Shown in pieces: positions 21,401 to 32,800 of a DNA stretch of 64,000 bases (position 1 is its first letter; the number at the start of each line of letters is the position of its first letter). The notes under the pieces are model-generated. The model was not told the DNA's origin, ran no database searches, and saw nothing but the letters and a program-made list of their open reading frames with translations. A program made the translations under genes and the position numbers. The stretch is from Hirudo medicinalis (lineage: Eukaryota; Annelida; Clitellata; Hirudinida; Hirudinidae), in contig MPNW01000181.1 of assembly GCA_011800805.1 (NCBI GenBank), positions 68,475-132,474 of the forward strand, written 5' to 3'.

Positions 21401-23181
21401 CCAGTTCCCCACTTTGAAGTGAGCATAACCTACAATATTTTGCTTAAAGGACGATGATGACAGATTTTTCAGCCACTGTTGAAAGGACAATAGTCCTCAC
21501 AATGATCTCAATATAATGTTGCTATGCTGAGTCCTTTGAAAGAGTACAAATGTAGTCACTCATTAGATGATTGATTTAGAATAGTGTTCAAGTATTGCAC
21601 ATTATACAATTTTACTAAGTGAAATGATTAACCTTTCTCCATAAATGTTGTAGCATGCCTGGACCAGCTGGAAGCATGGTGACATCTTTTCCTGGTCAGA
21701 CTCAAGTGGTTCTCCCAAATGCCACAGTCTATGGAGCCCAGGTCCAGCAAACTCAGTGGGCAAACACAGCTTCGGCTACAGCCTATCAGCAGGCAGCTCC
21801 TGCTCAGTTCAACCAGGCTCAGGCAACAGCAACTGTTGTTATGGATCCAAGTGAGTCTTTGGGTGGCAGTAATTCAAGTACATGTTGAATGGATATAATT
21901 AAATTGTGCAGGTTTTAGATGCTATAATGATTAAGGAGTTAATTTTGAATGAATTATTGCAGCCAAGGCTAATGACCAAAATGCAACAGCATGGGCAGCA
22001 TATTACGCTCAGTTGTATGGAAGCTCTGCAGCAGTTCCAGGACAAGTTGGAGGATCCTCTGGTGTGACAGCTGTACCACAGGGTGGAATGCAAGCCATCC
22101 CTGGTGGCCCTGTAGTGAACCCTGGTGGTGGCCACCCTGCAGTGGCTTATGCTGCTCAAGTAATCCCAGCACCTGCAGGACAGACAGCTGGCCAGCCTCA
22201 ACCAAGTATGTACGTTTATGCGCCAGAACTATATGGATGTTACTACAACCTCCAATAGATTTGGCTCTAGCTGGCTTTGGAAATGTATCAGACCCTTTGT
22301 TCTTATATCTAATGCATCCTGAAATCTTATTTTTCCAATAAATTCCTGACCTTATTTGATTCCATTTGTTGACCATGGGTTCGATCATGTCTTCGATGTT
22401 TTTCTATTATCCATGGTAATTGCTGGTGGCATTAAAATAGAATGATCAGCTCGAGTGCTCAGTTTTTTTCAATATTACTGATATTTTGTGGGATGGATAT
22501 GTGACTCTTTTGATATGGATTGTTATAACATTGGAATGTTACACTAGTTAGACATAATAAGTTTTCTTAATTTTTATTTGGTCTTATATATGTATCAGAT
22601 ATGTGCTTGCAAAAATATGGATAACATGTGCTTTAGGATGTACAACATATAACTGTTATTTGAAATTCTGCCACTTATTATCATCTTATAATTTTAATAT
22701 AATTTTGATTTTAATATAATTTTATTTGATTTCCAACCTATCCATATATAATAATAAGTAAATCTTTCGTTCGGCCATTTTTAGGCAGGATTTATTTTTT
22801 GTAGTGTTTTCATCAGATGCATTTGTTTGTAATTGTATTGTATTAATTATATTGTATTATTCGTGTCCACAATAAACAATGTCATTCTTCCATCTTCCAG
22901 TTATTCTTATATATGGCTCTAGTAAAACTTAATTTGATGAATGTTTGTTTTTCCATTGTTTTGTCAATGTAAGGATCTTTCGTCAATCTGTGCGTCCATG
23001 CACCTCATTGCATTATTGCCGTCTTTAATCAACAAGGGTGACTTGTCTCCTTTCAGCCATCAACCCCATCACTGGACAGCATGACTACAGCCTAGCCTGG
23101 GCAGAATATTACCGTGCCCAAGGTCTGCATCAACAGGCAGCTGCCATCATGCAAGGTGCCGGCATGCCCGCCCCCCAGTAG
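15427..23181 (+). CDS. FUBP: Four-KH far-upstream-element-binding (FUBP/KSRP) protein
   Basis: Sixteen exons: 15427-15489, 15626-15677, 16938-16976, 17586-17619, 17959-18062, 18258-18332, 18498-18552, 19878-20025, 20289-20435, 20518-20790, 20891-21002, 21055-21212, 21336-21418, 21654-21850, 21963-22205 and 23057-23181. They give 635 aa in a continuous frame. Four KH domains show GxxG loops in LIGKGGEQ, IIGKNGDT, VIGKGGEM and VIGKGGEN (about residues 88-152, 163-237, 255-325 and 345-415). The C-terminal half is Gln/Ala/Pro-rich and holds AWAAYYAQ and AWAEYYRAQG, the Tyr motifs of FUBP activation domains. The family binds single-stranded DNA or AU-rich RNA and acts in transcription, splicing and mRNA decay. 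The vertebrate paralogs FUBP1, FUBP2/KSRP and FUBP3 cannot be told apart here. The introns host seven box C/D snoRNAs. A polyA signal AATAAA is at 23363. Confidence 0.93.
17000..17345 (-). mobile_element. SINE-like dispersed repeat in FUBP intron 3
   Basis: Read on the minus strand, this matches elements at 27460-27600, 28915-29135 and 44745-44935. Shared blocks are GTGCAGGTTGGCCAAATGG, ATGGCAACAGTCGCA, CCCAGCCTGCAC, then GTGCTATATAAAT and a tail of about 100 bp with GTCCAACCCGGATCCACAA. I cannot assign a family name, and no clear A and B boxes are visible. Confidence 0.65.
18713..18783 (+). ncRNA. Box C/D snoRNA, copy 1 (18S guide family)
   Basis: An 8-bp terminal stem (TTGTGGTT/AACCACAA) encloses a box C variant ATGAGGA and box D CTGA. 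An internal C'-like GTGATGG is present. The ten bases before the last base ahead of box D, TATACGCTAT, are complementary to the universally conserved 18S rRNA stretch AUAGCGUAUA. It lies in the FUBP intron 7, as expected for animal snoRNAs processed from host introns. Confidence 0.8.
19019..19083 (+). ncRNA. Box C/D snoRNA, copy 2 (18S guide family)
   Basis: A 7-bp stem TGTGGTT/AACCACA, box C variant ATGAGGA, internal GTGATAG and box D CTGA. The antisense TATACGCTATT pairs with 18S AAUAGCGUAUA over 11 bases. It shares the same FUBP intron as the other copies. Confidence 0.8.
19252..19329 (+). ncRNA. Box C/D snoRNA, copy 3 (18S guide family)
   Basis: A 9-bp terminal stem TAGGTGGTT/AACCACCTA, box C variant ATGAGGA, a perfect C' box GTGATGA and box D CTGA. 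The antisense TATACGCTATT is intact. It forms the first half of a duplicated unit with copy 4. Confidence 0.82.
19372..19438 (+). ncRNA. Box C/D snoRNA, copy 4 (18S guide family)
   Basis: Stem TGTGGT/ACCACA, box C variant ATGAGGA, internal ATGATGG and box D CTGA. The antisense AATATACGCTAT matches 18S over 12 bases, with the base next to box D unpaired. Nearly identical to copy 6, about 223 bp downstream. Confidence 0.82.
19474..19552 (+). ncRNA. Box C/D snoRNA, copy 5 (18S guide family)
   Basis: The terminal stem extends to 11 bp if the flanking TATA/TATA is counted. Box C variant ATGAGGA, C' GTGATGA and box D CTGA are present. The antisense ATATACGCTATT covers 12 bases of 18S. It is the duplicate of copy 3, offset by 222 bp. 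Confidence 0.83.
19595..19661 (+). ncRNA. Box C/D snoRNA, copy 6 (18S guide family)
   Basis: Stem TGTGGT/ACCACA, box C variant ATGAGGA, internal ATGATGG and box D CTGA, with antisense AATATACGCTAT. It differs from copy 4 by very few bases, which points to recent duplication with the guide preserved. Confidence 0.82.
21446..21537 (+). ncRNA. Box C/D snoRNA, predicted 28S guide
   Basis: It lies in FUBP intron 13 (21419-21653). A 7-bp terminal stem AAAGGAC/GTCCTTT encloses a perfect box C ATGATGA (21454) and box D CTGA (21527). The sequence before box D, AATGTTGCTATG, can pair over 12 bases with the conserved 28S stretch CAUAGCGACAUU, with one G-U pair (two where the rRNA reads GACGUU). By the +5 rule the methylated base would be the first G of CAUAGCG. 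From memory this is the site served by yeast snR48. Not checked against this species' rRNA. Confidence 0.75.
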
Positions 23182-23362
23182 TACCCCGGCTATGACTGAG
23201 TTAGTTTCTATTTGAAATGTAACTTTGTTTGGGGATGTTTGATTTTGTTGCTTTCGTTTATAAATTTAAAAGTCATGAATTCACATATGGGGTGGTTGGA
23301 AATGGTTAGGTAATAATGAAGTTTAATCATGAACTGAGTGGTATTATTACATTAATAGTTTT

Positions 23363-23368
23363 AATAAA
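23363..23368 (+). terminator. Polyadenylation signal of FUBP-like gene
   Basis: A canonical AATAAA lies 182 bp past the stop codon, followed within about 50 bp by T-rich and G-rich sequence. Confidence 0.5.
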
Positions 23369-23369
23369 G

Positions 23370-25680
23370 TTGTGAACTTTCTTGTTAGCTAATGGTTACA
23401 AATGAGCTGAAATTAGAAGATTGTTAGGGTTCATTGTGGCCAGAAACTTTTTGTTGACTTGCTCTTGACTGTTCTGAATAAGTTTTATAATTTCTGAGAA
23501 ATTTATCTAATTGCTTCAAAACTGAGGATTCTATTGCATATAGATTTTTGGAATAAATAAGGCTTTTTGAGTAACGTGTTTTATTATTATCATTATCTTT
23601 CTGATCTTGTTTTCCAAAATTGGCTTTCCCTTTATCGGGAAACATTGCTGACTCTTGAAATGAAATTAAAATAGGATGAAGATTACAGGGTCAATAAACT
23701 TTTTCAGATATTCCGAATCTCTAACACTCTCGAGAACATAAACATGCATAAGCATCCTGATAAACAAATTTTGGAGGTTTCTAGTGCTCCCGAGGGAGCC
23801 TAAAAGCTTGTCACATGCTGCAAGCCAATCAATTCTACCATTATTTATTTTTAGATTTAACTGCTAAGGCATATTTTATGACATTTCTTTTGGATTAGTT
23901 TTAAAATCATGCAACATATCTGCTGAGACTTTTATCGACAGTTTTGTTTTATTAAAAATGGCAGCAACATTTTTTGGATGAAGAGGTTGATTAATTAGCT
24001 GAAATTAATTACCTGTTAGGCTTTAATTTAGTCATGTTGTTTATTGTTCTTTAATATGCATTCAGAGGCCATTGTATGATAATGAGCTTAGAATTGAGAA
24101 ACTCTAAAGAATATTTTGTATTTTCCAATCTTCAACTATTGAATAATTACTTGTTAGGGACATTTAAGGCTCTTTAATTTAATTGTAAATAAAATTCATT
24201 TCTAGCCAATGTCTTTCAGATGTGAGCTGTGATACTGAGACCAATTCATATTTTTCCATTTGAGTTGTCTCAAATTTAAATTGCAAACAGCTAACGTTGT
24301 TCAACTGCCTAGTCAATTTACTTAAAGCTAATTGTGCCTTATGTTTTTTTAAGAGGTTATCATCTTTTTATATTGCTATGACAAAAGATTTGTTGATGAG
24401 GGAATATAAGGATGATATATATGATTACCATGGCATTAGCATGGGGCTCAATGTACTAATGCCACTTTATGGGGGGAATACCAGGATTATGTAATGCATT
24501 TTTTGAGCATAATTTGAACATTCCTCTATTTTGAATAATTGAGTGACTGGTCGTTTGTTATTAATGAATTAATTTCATTTTCAACTTTTTAAATTTATAT
24601 TCCACATTGAATTCCAATTGATACAGTTGTATTTTTATTTTTCCACTTCAGTGATCTTGATCATGATGATGATGATTTCAAATGTATCAACAAAATGATG
24701 ATAATCAATCTGCCAATGTTTATCCTCTCACTTGCACACACTATCTCTTGCTGCCAGGCTATTTTTGGTTTTGAAACTGATGTTAGTGGTTGACCAAGTG
24801 ATTTTCATTTCCAACGAATTCTTACAGTGGATGGAGTTTTGATACATTTGAACTGTAAATTATTGTTTTTTTAATAATAAAATGTTTTTGTTGTTTTTGT
24901 CTCACAAATCAAGTTCACCTGAAGTCATTGCATGGATTATGAACAAACCCTAGTGACCATCCAAAGTTAGACATTCTGTTGATGGGGTTATGACAAAACA
25001 GATAAAATAAAATAGTAGATAAAATTTGATTCTAAGCCAAAAAAAGTACAGGGATCAACTGGGCTGAGGTGTGCGTTTTTCTGCATGCATCTACTTTCTT
25101 TATATTCCAATATTTTTATCTTTTGTAAGCAAGCAAGGAGCACGAGAGAAATGAAAACCCTGCATTCATATCCTGCCACCCATACAGAGTTTAATTATTT
25201 TAATTTTTGAGAAGACAACACTGGGGAAAGAACGGTTGCAAGATGGAAAGAAAGGAGTAGAGTGTTTAAATGAGCAGTAAGTATGATTTATAAGATGGAG
25301 TTTTATTATTGAGTGGGATACTAATGTTTCCATGACAAATGAGTGCAATATAGATTACAAATTATTGTAAATTACATTTAGGTATATAAATGACATCTGA
25401 ATTACGCACGGGGCAGTACAGAAATTGTCAACAAAATAAGGTGGTTTAACAATTCGTGAAGGGGAAGTTTAAGATGATTAATTAATTGATAAAAAAAATC
25501 TAAATTTAAACAGATGGATTTGTAACCTTGCTGTTAGTCCTTCAGTTCGGTCAGGATTTGCAAAATCTGTAACCTGTGTTGCTTAAAAAATTTGACTGCC
25601 AAGAAGGGGAGTGCCTGGGTTTTAAAATATTGAAATTGTACAATCTGAAACTTTTTTGTTTTTCTCTACCAACTGCATAA
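23370..25680. other. Intergenic, AT-rich
   Basis: I find no supported gene here. A possible small exon at about 25209-25274 (acceptor TTTTTGAG, strong donor GTAAGTAT, open in one frame) could belong to the unrecognised gene that follows, but it is not joined with confidence. Confidence 0.4.
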
Positions 25681-25689
25681 CATGTCAGT

Positions 25690-26326
25690 AACTGCCAGGA
25701 GCCTGAATTTTCTATTTGGCCTGCTGATGCCAAGGGTTAGGGTTAGGGTTCATGCACGCATGAAAAATTCTGATATTTTATGTGCTGAATGGGTTGGTGA
25801 AGATGTTGATTTGTCTGGCATATTAGTTCAGCGAAATGATGGATCCGATGCTATGTATATTGTTGCAGCAGCGGAACGTTTCACTTTCCCCTGGAAAGAT
25901 GGTAGAAGCTGACAAAAAAATGACAATAATATTAAGCTTAACATTTATTTTACTCTTTTTCAAAAATGAAATAGTTACAAGTTACAGATTAAAAATTTAA
26001 AAACAAAGCGTATTTTATGGGGGGTGCCAGTCTTTAGACATAATTTTGGTGCTGAGATGGGTCTTGAAGTTTGCCAGTTGTTGACGAGGGGGAGAAGAAG
26101 TTGAAAATTGCCTTAAATTTGTTGACATAATTAATGGGAGGTCCCTATGTGTGTAACTCTTTCTCCCAGTTATTATTATCATTGTTATTGTTGTTGTTAT
26201 TATTATTATTATTATTATTTTATAGTGTATTACACGGATCCAGGAATGTTCTTTGGGGCAGCTAGAGATGCAGGAACAAGGGAACAGCAATACAGACTGT
26301 TTAAGAGACCACCAGTAAATTTTTAA
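25690..26326 (+). CDS. Partial unrecognised gene: last two exons
   Basis: An open stretch ending at 25901 with a GT donor (GAT G|GTAGAA) joins in phase to an acceptor at 26226. The spliced frame reads ILVQRNDGSDAMYIVAAA, then RFTFPWKD, then VYYTDPGMFFGAARDAGTRE and ends FKRPPVNF-stop at 26326. The residue mix and phase match look like real protein, but I do not recognise the family. The 5' limit is uncertain: the acceptor may be the CCAG near 25698, and a small upstream exon near 25209-25274 is possible. If the exon starts near 25698, a telomere-like (GGGTTA)n tract at 25734-25750 is read as RVRVRV. It sits between FUBP and dynamin on the same strand. Confidence 0.4.
25734..25750 (+). repeat. 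Interstitial telomere-like (GGGTTA)n
   Basis: Nearly three units of GGGTTA, the telomere repeat of most animals outside arthropods. Shorter two-unit tracts occur at 28783, 39496 and 59336, and a diverged reverse-strand tract at 36804. Confidence 0.8.
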
Positions 26327-26875
26327 ATAAGAGCTTTGGCTGTAAAATCTTTAGCGCTGGGGTTGTTGACAGCAGGAACAAACTTTGGAGGCCAGAACGG
26401 AAAAATTTAAGATTGCTTTAGAGTCTTAAGGCTATTAAATAAGAAGTTAAGGAAAAGTCCAAACGGGAGGCAATCCTTAAGGACAGCTATAATCTTAAGT
26501 TTAGTTTGATTGCCTTGTGTGCAATTGTCCTGCTTTCATTTGTCTGGTTACCATAAGAAACGTTGATTAGTATTAGCTTAATTGTTTGAAAATATTTTAT
26601 TTTAGACTTAATTATTATTTTATTATTATTATATTTTATTGTCATTGTAATATTATCCAAATAAAACTGAATTTAACTTTTCGTATTTTCTCTGACACTT
26701 CCGAATTTGTTTCGTCGATACAAGGAAGACAGCAGTTTTAAGGATTGAGATTGCTGGGGATTGTACGGATTTGAGGCAATTACAAAGATCTGACGTTTTG
26801 AAGTCATATTAAAATTACGGAGACTGGCTATAATCTTTTCGTGCTCATTTTATTTGCCAACATAATATTCTGAAG
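26327..26875. other. 5' flank of dynamin
   Basis: About 550 bp separates the previous stop from the dynamin start. It should hold that gene's 3' end (an AATAAA lies near 26661) and the dynamin promoter and 5' UTR. No clear core promoter motif is seen. Confidence 0.4.
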
Positions 26876-29800
26876 ATGGCTGGTAATGCAGGTATGGAGC
26901 AGTTGATACCGATTGTAAACAAACTACAGGATGCCTTCGTCTCACTGGGCGTACCTATAGGATTAGATCTGCCACAAATAGCAGTCGTCGGCAGCCAGAG
27001 TGCTGGAAAGAGTAGCGTTCTTGAAAATTTTGTTGGGCGGTGAGTATTTTATTTACTTTTAGACAGCGTCTTAGATAAAACGGGGAAAAATGTGCAATTG
27101 ACAATAACCAAAACGGCAGAAAGTCAAAAGGATTTTTTTTTTATAGACAAGGGTTTATGTAAAAACCTATTTTAGTTAACAGTTATGGATAGGGTTCAGT
27201 AAAAAGGATTTTGGCTCCTGCAAAAGTAATGCATAAAGTTTCACTTTAGGGTAAACAAAAGGATTTTGACATTTTGGTGTTTTCCTATAATTGTATAGTC
27301 CCTCTTGGCTTTTATTAATTTATGAAGGGCATGATTTCATATTTATTTCATGATATTCATATAATATCTATTATGTATTCATATTTATAATAATGTGTCC
27401 AGCTACAAGTTCGTTTATATGACATCAACAAACTTTACCCTTTATATAATGCTTCTTCATAATGGCGCTTGCACCCATTTTCTGGCAAACTGAGTTGTGA
27501 ACATGACTTATTACGACTGTTGGAATTACTACAGGCAGGAACATGACCTTGTGAGCTAACTTGCACTCAATATTTTCAGCATGGCACCAGGGGTGCCCAA
27601 TGGCTTTCTAGTTATGATAGCATTTTATTTTGCACTTGTAATTGGTTAAATTATTACCAATTAATGGTATTTTTACTAATTTATCTATTCCACCTATTGC
27701 TAGCCTGGTCATCCAAAAAACCTAAAAAGACATCAATTTTTCAAGAAAATAAACTTATATTCTGTTTCCGAAGTGTTATATTTTGTCAACAAATCATCTT
27801 CAACCTTGAATCTTTATAAGAAGCATCACATGATACAGTTAGAGGAAGTTTTATTGATCTGTTAGGGATGACATCACATGATAATGTCTATTACATAGCT
27901 AGCACATCCCTGTGGCCATTGTTAGTTACTCTTTGAGTTGTTTATGTTATGCTGGAGTTGCTTGTTCTAATGCTTAGCAGCACCTATGGATTTCTGTCAC
28001 TTATTTGCTGACTATTGTAGAAAGATTAGTTTTTGTTGGTGTTCATTTAGTTAGTTGCTAAAGAGTTTCAATGATGATGTTGATGATGATAATTTGCATT
28101 GTTGAGATACTTATTATATTTGCCTGTAAAAGCAATTTCTTTTATTTTGTTAAGGGATTTCCTTCCAAGAGGATCAGGAATAGTGACTAGAAGGCCATTG
28201 GTACTGCAACTGAACTATGCCAATCAAGGTAAATGAAATTATCATTGTTTTCATTTCTGCCATTAACATTACTGGCTCTAATCTTCATCATCATCGTCGT
28301 CGTCGTCGTCGTCGTCATCATCATCATCATCATCATCATCATCAATCATCAGCATCATTATCATCAATTTGAGACTGGTTTAACACAGATTTTGATAATA
28401 GTACTTTGTAGCTGGTAGTGATTATTATTATTATTGTTGTTGTTTACTTTCTTCCACAGCATCAAGAAACTGGAAGAATGAGTGTGTGGTTTCATATTTC
28501 ATGTTATTTGATAGTCGAAATAGCATTGGTAACCTACTGCCATCATCAAAACCACAATCATTCTCTTCATTTCATCATGATCTTTGCCATCAGTTAATAC
28601 CATCACAACTATGAGACCACAAAAGACTTCTATATTAAGCTTTACCTGAATTGTCGATCTGTGTTATTTGCTAAAGTGCCCAGTTAGGGTTGCAAATATT
28701 TAACAAATATCAATAGCACTTGTCGATATTGCTCAATACAAATATTTTGATATATCGAATATCGAGTTGGGTTGCATAACCAGGGTTAGGGTTATGGTTA
28801 GAATCTTACTATGAAATTATTGGTGTATCGATGGCACCACTTTATCGATATATTAATCCCTATTTATCAATAATGGATATATCAATAAAATACCAGTAAC
28901 CTTACATCAGTCCTTAAGGCGTGCAGGTTGGCCAAATGGGTTGCGTTCCTGCACGAGGTGGCGATGGCAACAGTCGCAATGTGCTCGTGACCCAGCCCGC
29001 ACCGCCGAGGTACCCCTCGGGTAGGGGCACCACACAAATGGTAGATTGATTAAAAAGTGCCTTCACATCCTGTTCGGATACACAAAGCACTCAAAAGATT
29101 GCGTAAATACGAATACAAATACAAAAGGTAATCTGTGTCCCTTAAGGGCGATGATGGTGGAAAGCACAAAGTAATTTTTAAACCACCATTCATTTTTTAA
29201 ATACTTTTTTGAAAATTATTTTTCTAATGCCGTTACCTATTATTCCAGAGTATGCTGAGTTCCTGCATTGCAAGGGTCGTATGTTCACAGATTTTGATCA
29301 AGTGAGGAAAGAGATTGAGGATGAGACTGACCGCATTACAGGAAAGAACAAAGGGGTCTCCAACATCCCCATAAATCTCAGGGTCTACTCTCCTCATGGT
29401 TGGTGATTGTGCTATTGAAATTAGCAGATTACCCCAATCGAGCTCGTGCAAATGTGTGATGTGATTGGATGACATTCATGTCTTTCACTTGTTGAAACAT
29501 CCATCTTTTCGTTCCTGCAGTCCTCAACTTGACACTGATTGACCTTCCTGGAATGACCAAAGTCCCTGTTGGAGACCAGCCCCCAGACATTGAAATCCAA
29601 ATCAGGAACATGATCCTTGAGTTCATCACAAAAGAAAATTGCCTCATCCTTGCCATCTCACCTGCAAACACCGACCTCGCTAATTCGGACGCCCTCAAGA
29701 TTTCCAAAGAGGTCGATCCCCAAGGTGAGTGTGTTGAGGTCACTGATCGATTTTCACAAGAGAGTGTTGGAGGAGTTGAGTTTGAAAGTTGTTTTGTTAT

Positions 29801-32800
29801 TTATCGAGTTGATGTGCAACTCTCGATCCATATTTTAGTCTTTTTGTTGTCGTTGTTTTGTTGTCATCTTCATCTTTATATCAATGGTGAAAAGTTACGA
29901 AATAGTTGATAGATTTTTCTTGACCATTATTGGTGATATCATATTATTGATTATGTCAACGACAATTATCACCTTCCATCTCCCGAAGGTCTGCGCACCA
30001 TTGGAGTGATAACAAAGCTCGACCTCATGGACGAAGGCACAGATGCCAAGGACATACTGGAGAACAGACTCCTCCCACTCAGAAGAGGTGGGTCGACTGC
30101 ATTAGATACTTGGTCCTGCTAATGAAAGATGCAGATAATAATGAACCACCATCAGCATCACTTCAATCATCATTTTCCTGAGCTTCAATCACTTCTAGGG
30201 TACATTGGAATTGTGAACAGGAGTCAGAAAGACATTGATGGCAAGAAGGACATTCGATCGGCAATGGCAGCTGAGAGAAAATTCTTTCTTAGTCACCCTT
30301 CTTACAGGTCAGTCTGATCGGCCAATCGTTTAGCTATTTAGTTGCGTTATCATTTCCAAAAGGCAGCTTGTGCTTTAAGAGCTTGCCTCTCATGACGTTA
30401 GCATGAATTGGAAGTGACATTGTGGGAGCATTGTCCTAATTACCTTGTTATGTAACCAGTGTTTTTTTTGTCTACAACAACAGCATTTCGAAAGGGAATG
30501 CAATGGTACTTAATGCATCTTTAATCCTTCTCTTCCCAGGCACATGGCGGATAGGATGGGCTCAAATTATCTTCAGAAGGTTTTGAACCAGCAGCTGACA
30601 AACCACATCAGGTCAACTTTACCCAGTCTTAGGAACAAGCTCCAAACTCAGCTAATATCTATGGAGAAGGAGGTTGAAGAATACAAGAACTTTAGACCCG
30701 ATGACCCGACCAGAAAGACCAAGGCCCTCATGCTGTGAGTTTTGCTTTTGATAAAGTAGCAGTTGACATGATTGCCTCACAGCATTAAAGCTAAAACAAT
30801 GATTACAACCAATGATTTTATTTTCAATCATTTATTTCCTGCCTCAGAATGATGACAACCTTCAATTCGGACCTGGAAAAGTCCATTGAAGGCTCTGGGT
30901 CAGAGGTCAACACCCAGGAGCTGTCAGGGGGGGCGAAGATCAACAAGGTCTTTCACGAGAGGTTTCCCTTTGAAATTGTCAAGGTGGGTAGATGTGAAGC
31001 AGTTTTGATAATGATGATGACCTTGAGAACTTTAAATGATAAAAGTGTGATTGAATAATCGAGTGGGTCACTTATTCTTTCACTAACTTTTCATTCTCCT
31101 GACCTCTGACCAGATTGAGTCCAACGAGAAGGAGCTGAGGCGTGAGATCACGTTCGCCATCAAGAACATCCACGGCATCAGGACGGGTCTCTTCACTCCC
31201 GACATGGCATTTGAAACCATCGTTAAAAAACAGATTGAAAGACTCAAGACGCCCTGCATCAAGTGCGTCGACCTCGTCGTGTCCGAGCTCACGGACGTCA
31301 TTCACAAGTGCACCGAGAGGGTGAGCGACTAATGAGAGATTAATTTGAACATCTGAATTTCAAACATCCTCCGTTGCATTTTCTCTACCCACCAAGATGG
31401 CCAGATTCCCCAGGCTTCGCGAGGAGACCGAAAGAATTGTAAGCTCGAAGATTCGCGAGGACGAGCAGCAGACGAAGGACCAACTCATCCTTTTAGTGGA
31501 CATTCAGCTCTCCTACATGAATACCAACCATGAGGACTTTATTGGGTTTGCCAAGTAGGTAGAGCTTCCTTTAATTCCTTGTTAATTTATTTGGGTGGTG
31601 TGGCACTTGGTTTGATTCGGAAGAGAAAGTGTTTGAACATCCCTAAGTGTGGTTCGGAATTTTGTCTTTATTGAAATTAATGACACCATCCCAAATTAAA
31701 GTGCCCAACAAAGGTCCGATGCCACCGTCAGAAAGAAGCTCACCAACCAGGTGATAGTGGATATGATGATGATTTGGTGTACAATAAGATGCATTCATTC
31801 AACGACCCACTCATTCAATTGTGCAGGTAATAAGGAAGGGCTGGTTGGCACTGCACAACCTCAGCTTCATCAAAGGAGGTCATAAGGAGTTTTGGTTTGT
31901 CCTCACAGCTGAGAACATCATGTGGTTCAAAGATGATGAGGTGAGTGAAGGAATGTGTTGGTGGAGGAGATGATGAACTGAGTTGTGAGTTTTAGACGAC
32001 TAATTTGTGGGTAATTACGAATTGATCTTTCGGTTATTAACGATTTGATGGTCGATCGAATTCGTGTGGGCGGATTGGTTGCAACATTCTGCAATAATAC
32101 ATGCTTTGAATAGTCCGATATTTTTGGCCATTTTTCGTCTTGACGTGCATTTGATATTTTTCTTAGTTGCCACAATTTTAGTGGTGGTTCAATAAATGGA
32201 GGATGAATGTTTTCCAGGAGAAGGACAAGAAGTACATGCTTCCGCTAGACAACCTGAAGATCAAGGATATGGAGAGTGGCTTCATGTCTCGGAGGATCGT
32301 CTTTGCCCTCTTCAATACCGAGGGAAGGCGAGTCTCGATCTTGATGTAATTGAAGTTTTGCAGAAGTACTGGTAATGCTACCAACATTATTGCCTGATTT
32401 GTAGGAATGTGTACAAAGAATACAAGCAGCTGGAACTGTCTGCTGAGAATCAGGAGGAGGCTGATAGCTGGAAAGCATCCTTTCTTAGGGCAGGAGTCTA
32501 TCCAGAGAAGAGCCAGAGTGAACAGGATGAAGAGGTGGGATGGTGACGATGTTCAATGTTGTTATGGTAGTGATGATACGATCGTGTTGTTGATTATGTG
32601 TTGGTTAATGCCATATGGTGATACAGATCTTCATTGATGATTTTATCATCACGGGCAGTAATAGTCCTTCTATCACATGGTTCTCGCGTGTTTATATGCG
32701 TGTTTATATGTGTCATCACTTAGCATCATCACTGATATTAAAACAACAACAACAAGGATAATTGCTGTTATTTTTTATTCGTTCATCGCATCAAACGGCT

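Noticed and set aside
26015..26290. Minus-strand 91-codon frame
   Set aside because: Overlaps the better-supported plus-strand exon at 26226-26326 and a TTA repeat.
28040..28100. ATGATGA-rich stretch as a dynamin-intron snoRNA
   Set aside because: It has box C-like repeats but no box D or terminal stem. Simple GAT repeat.
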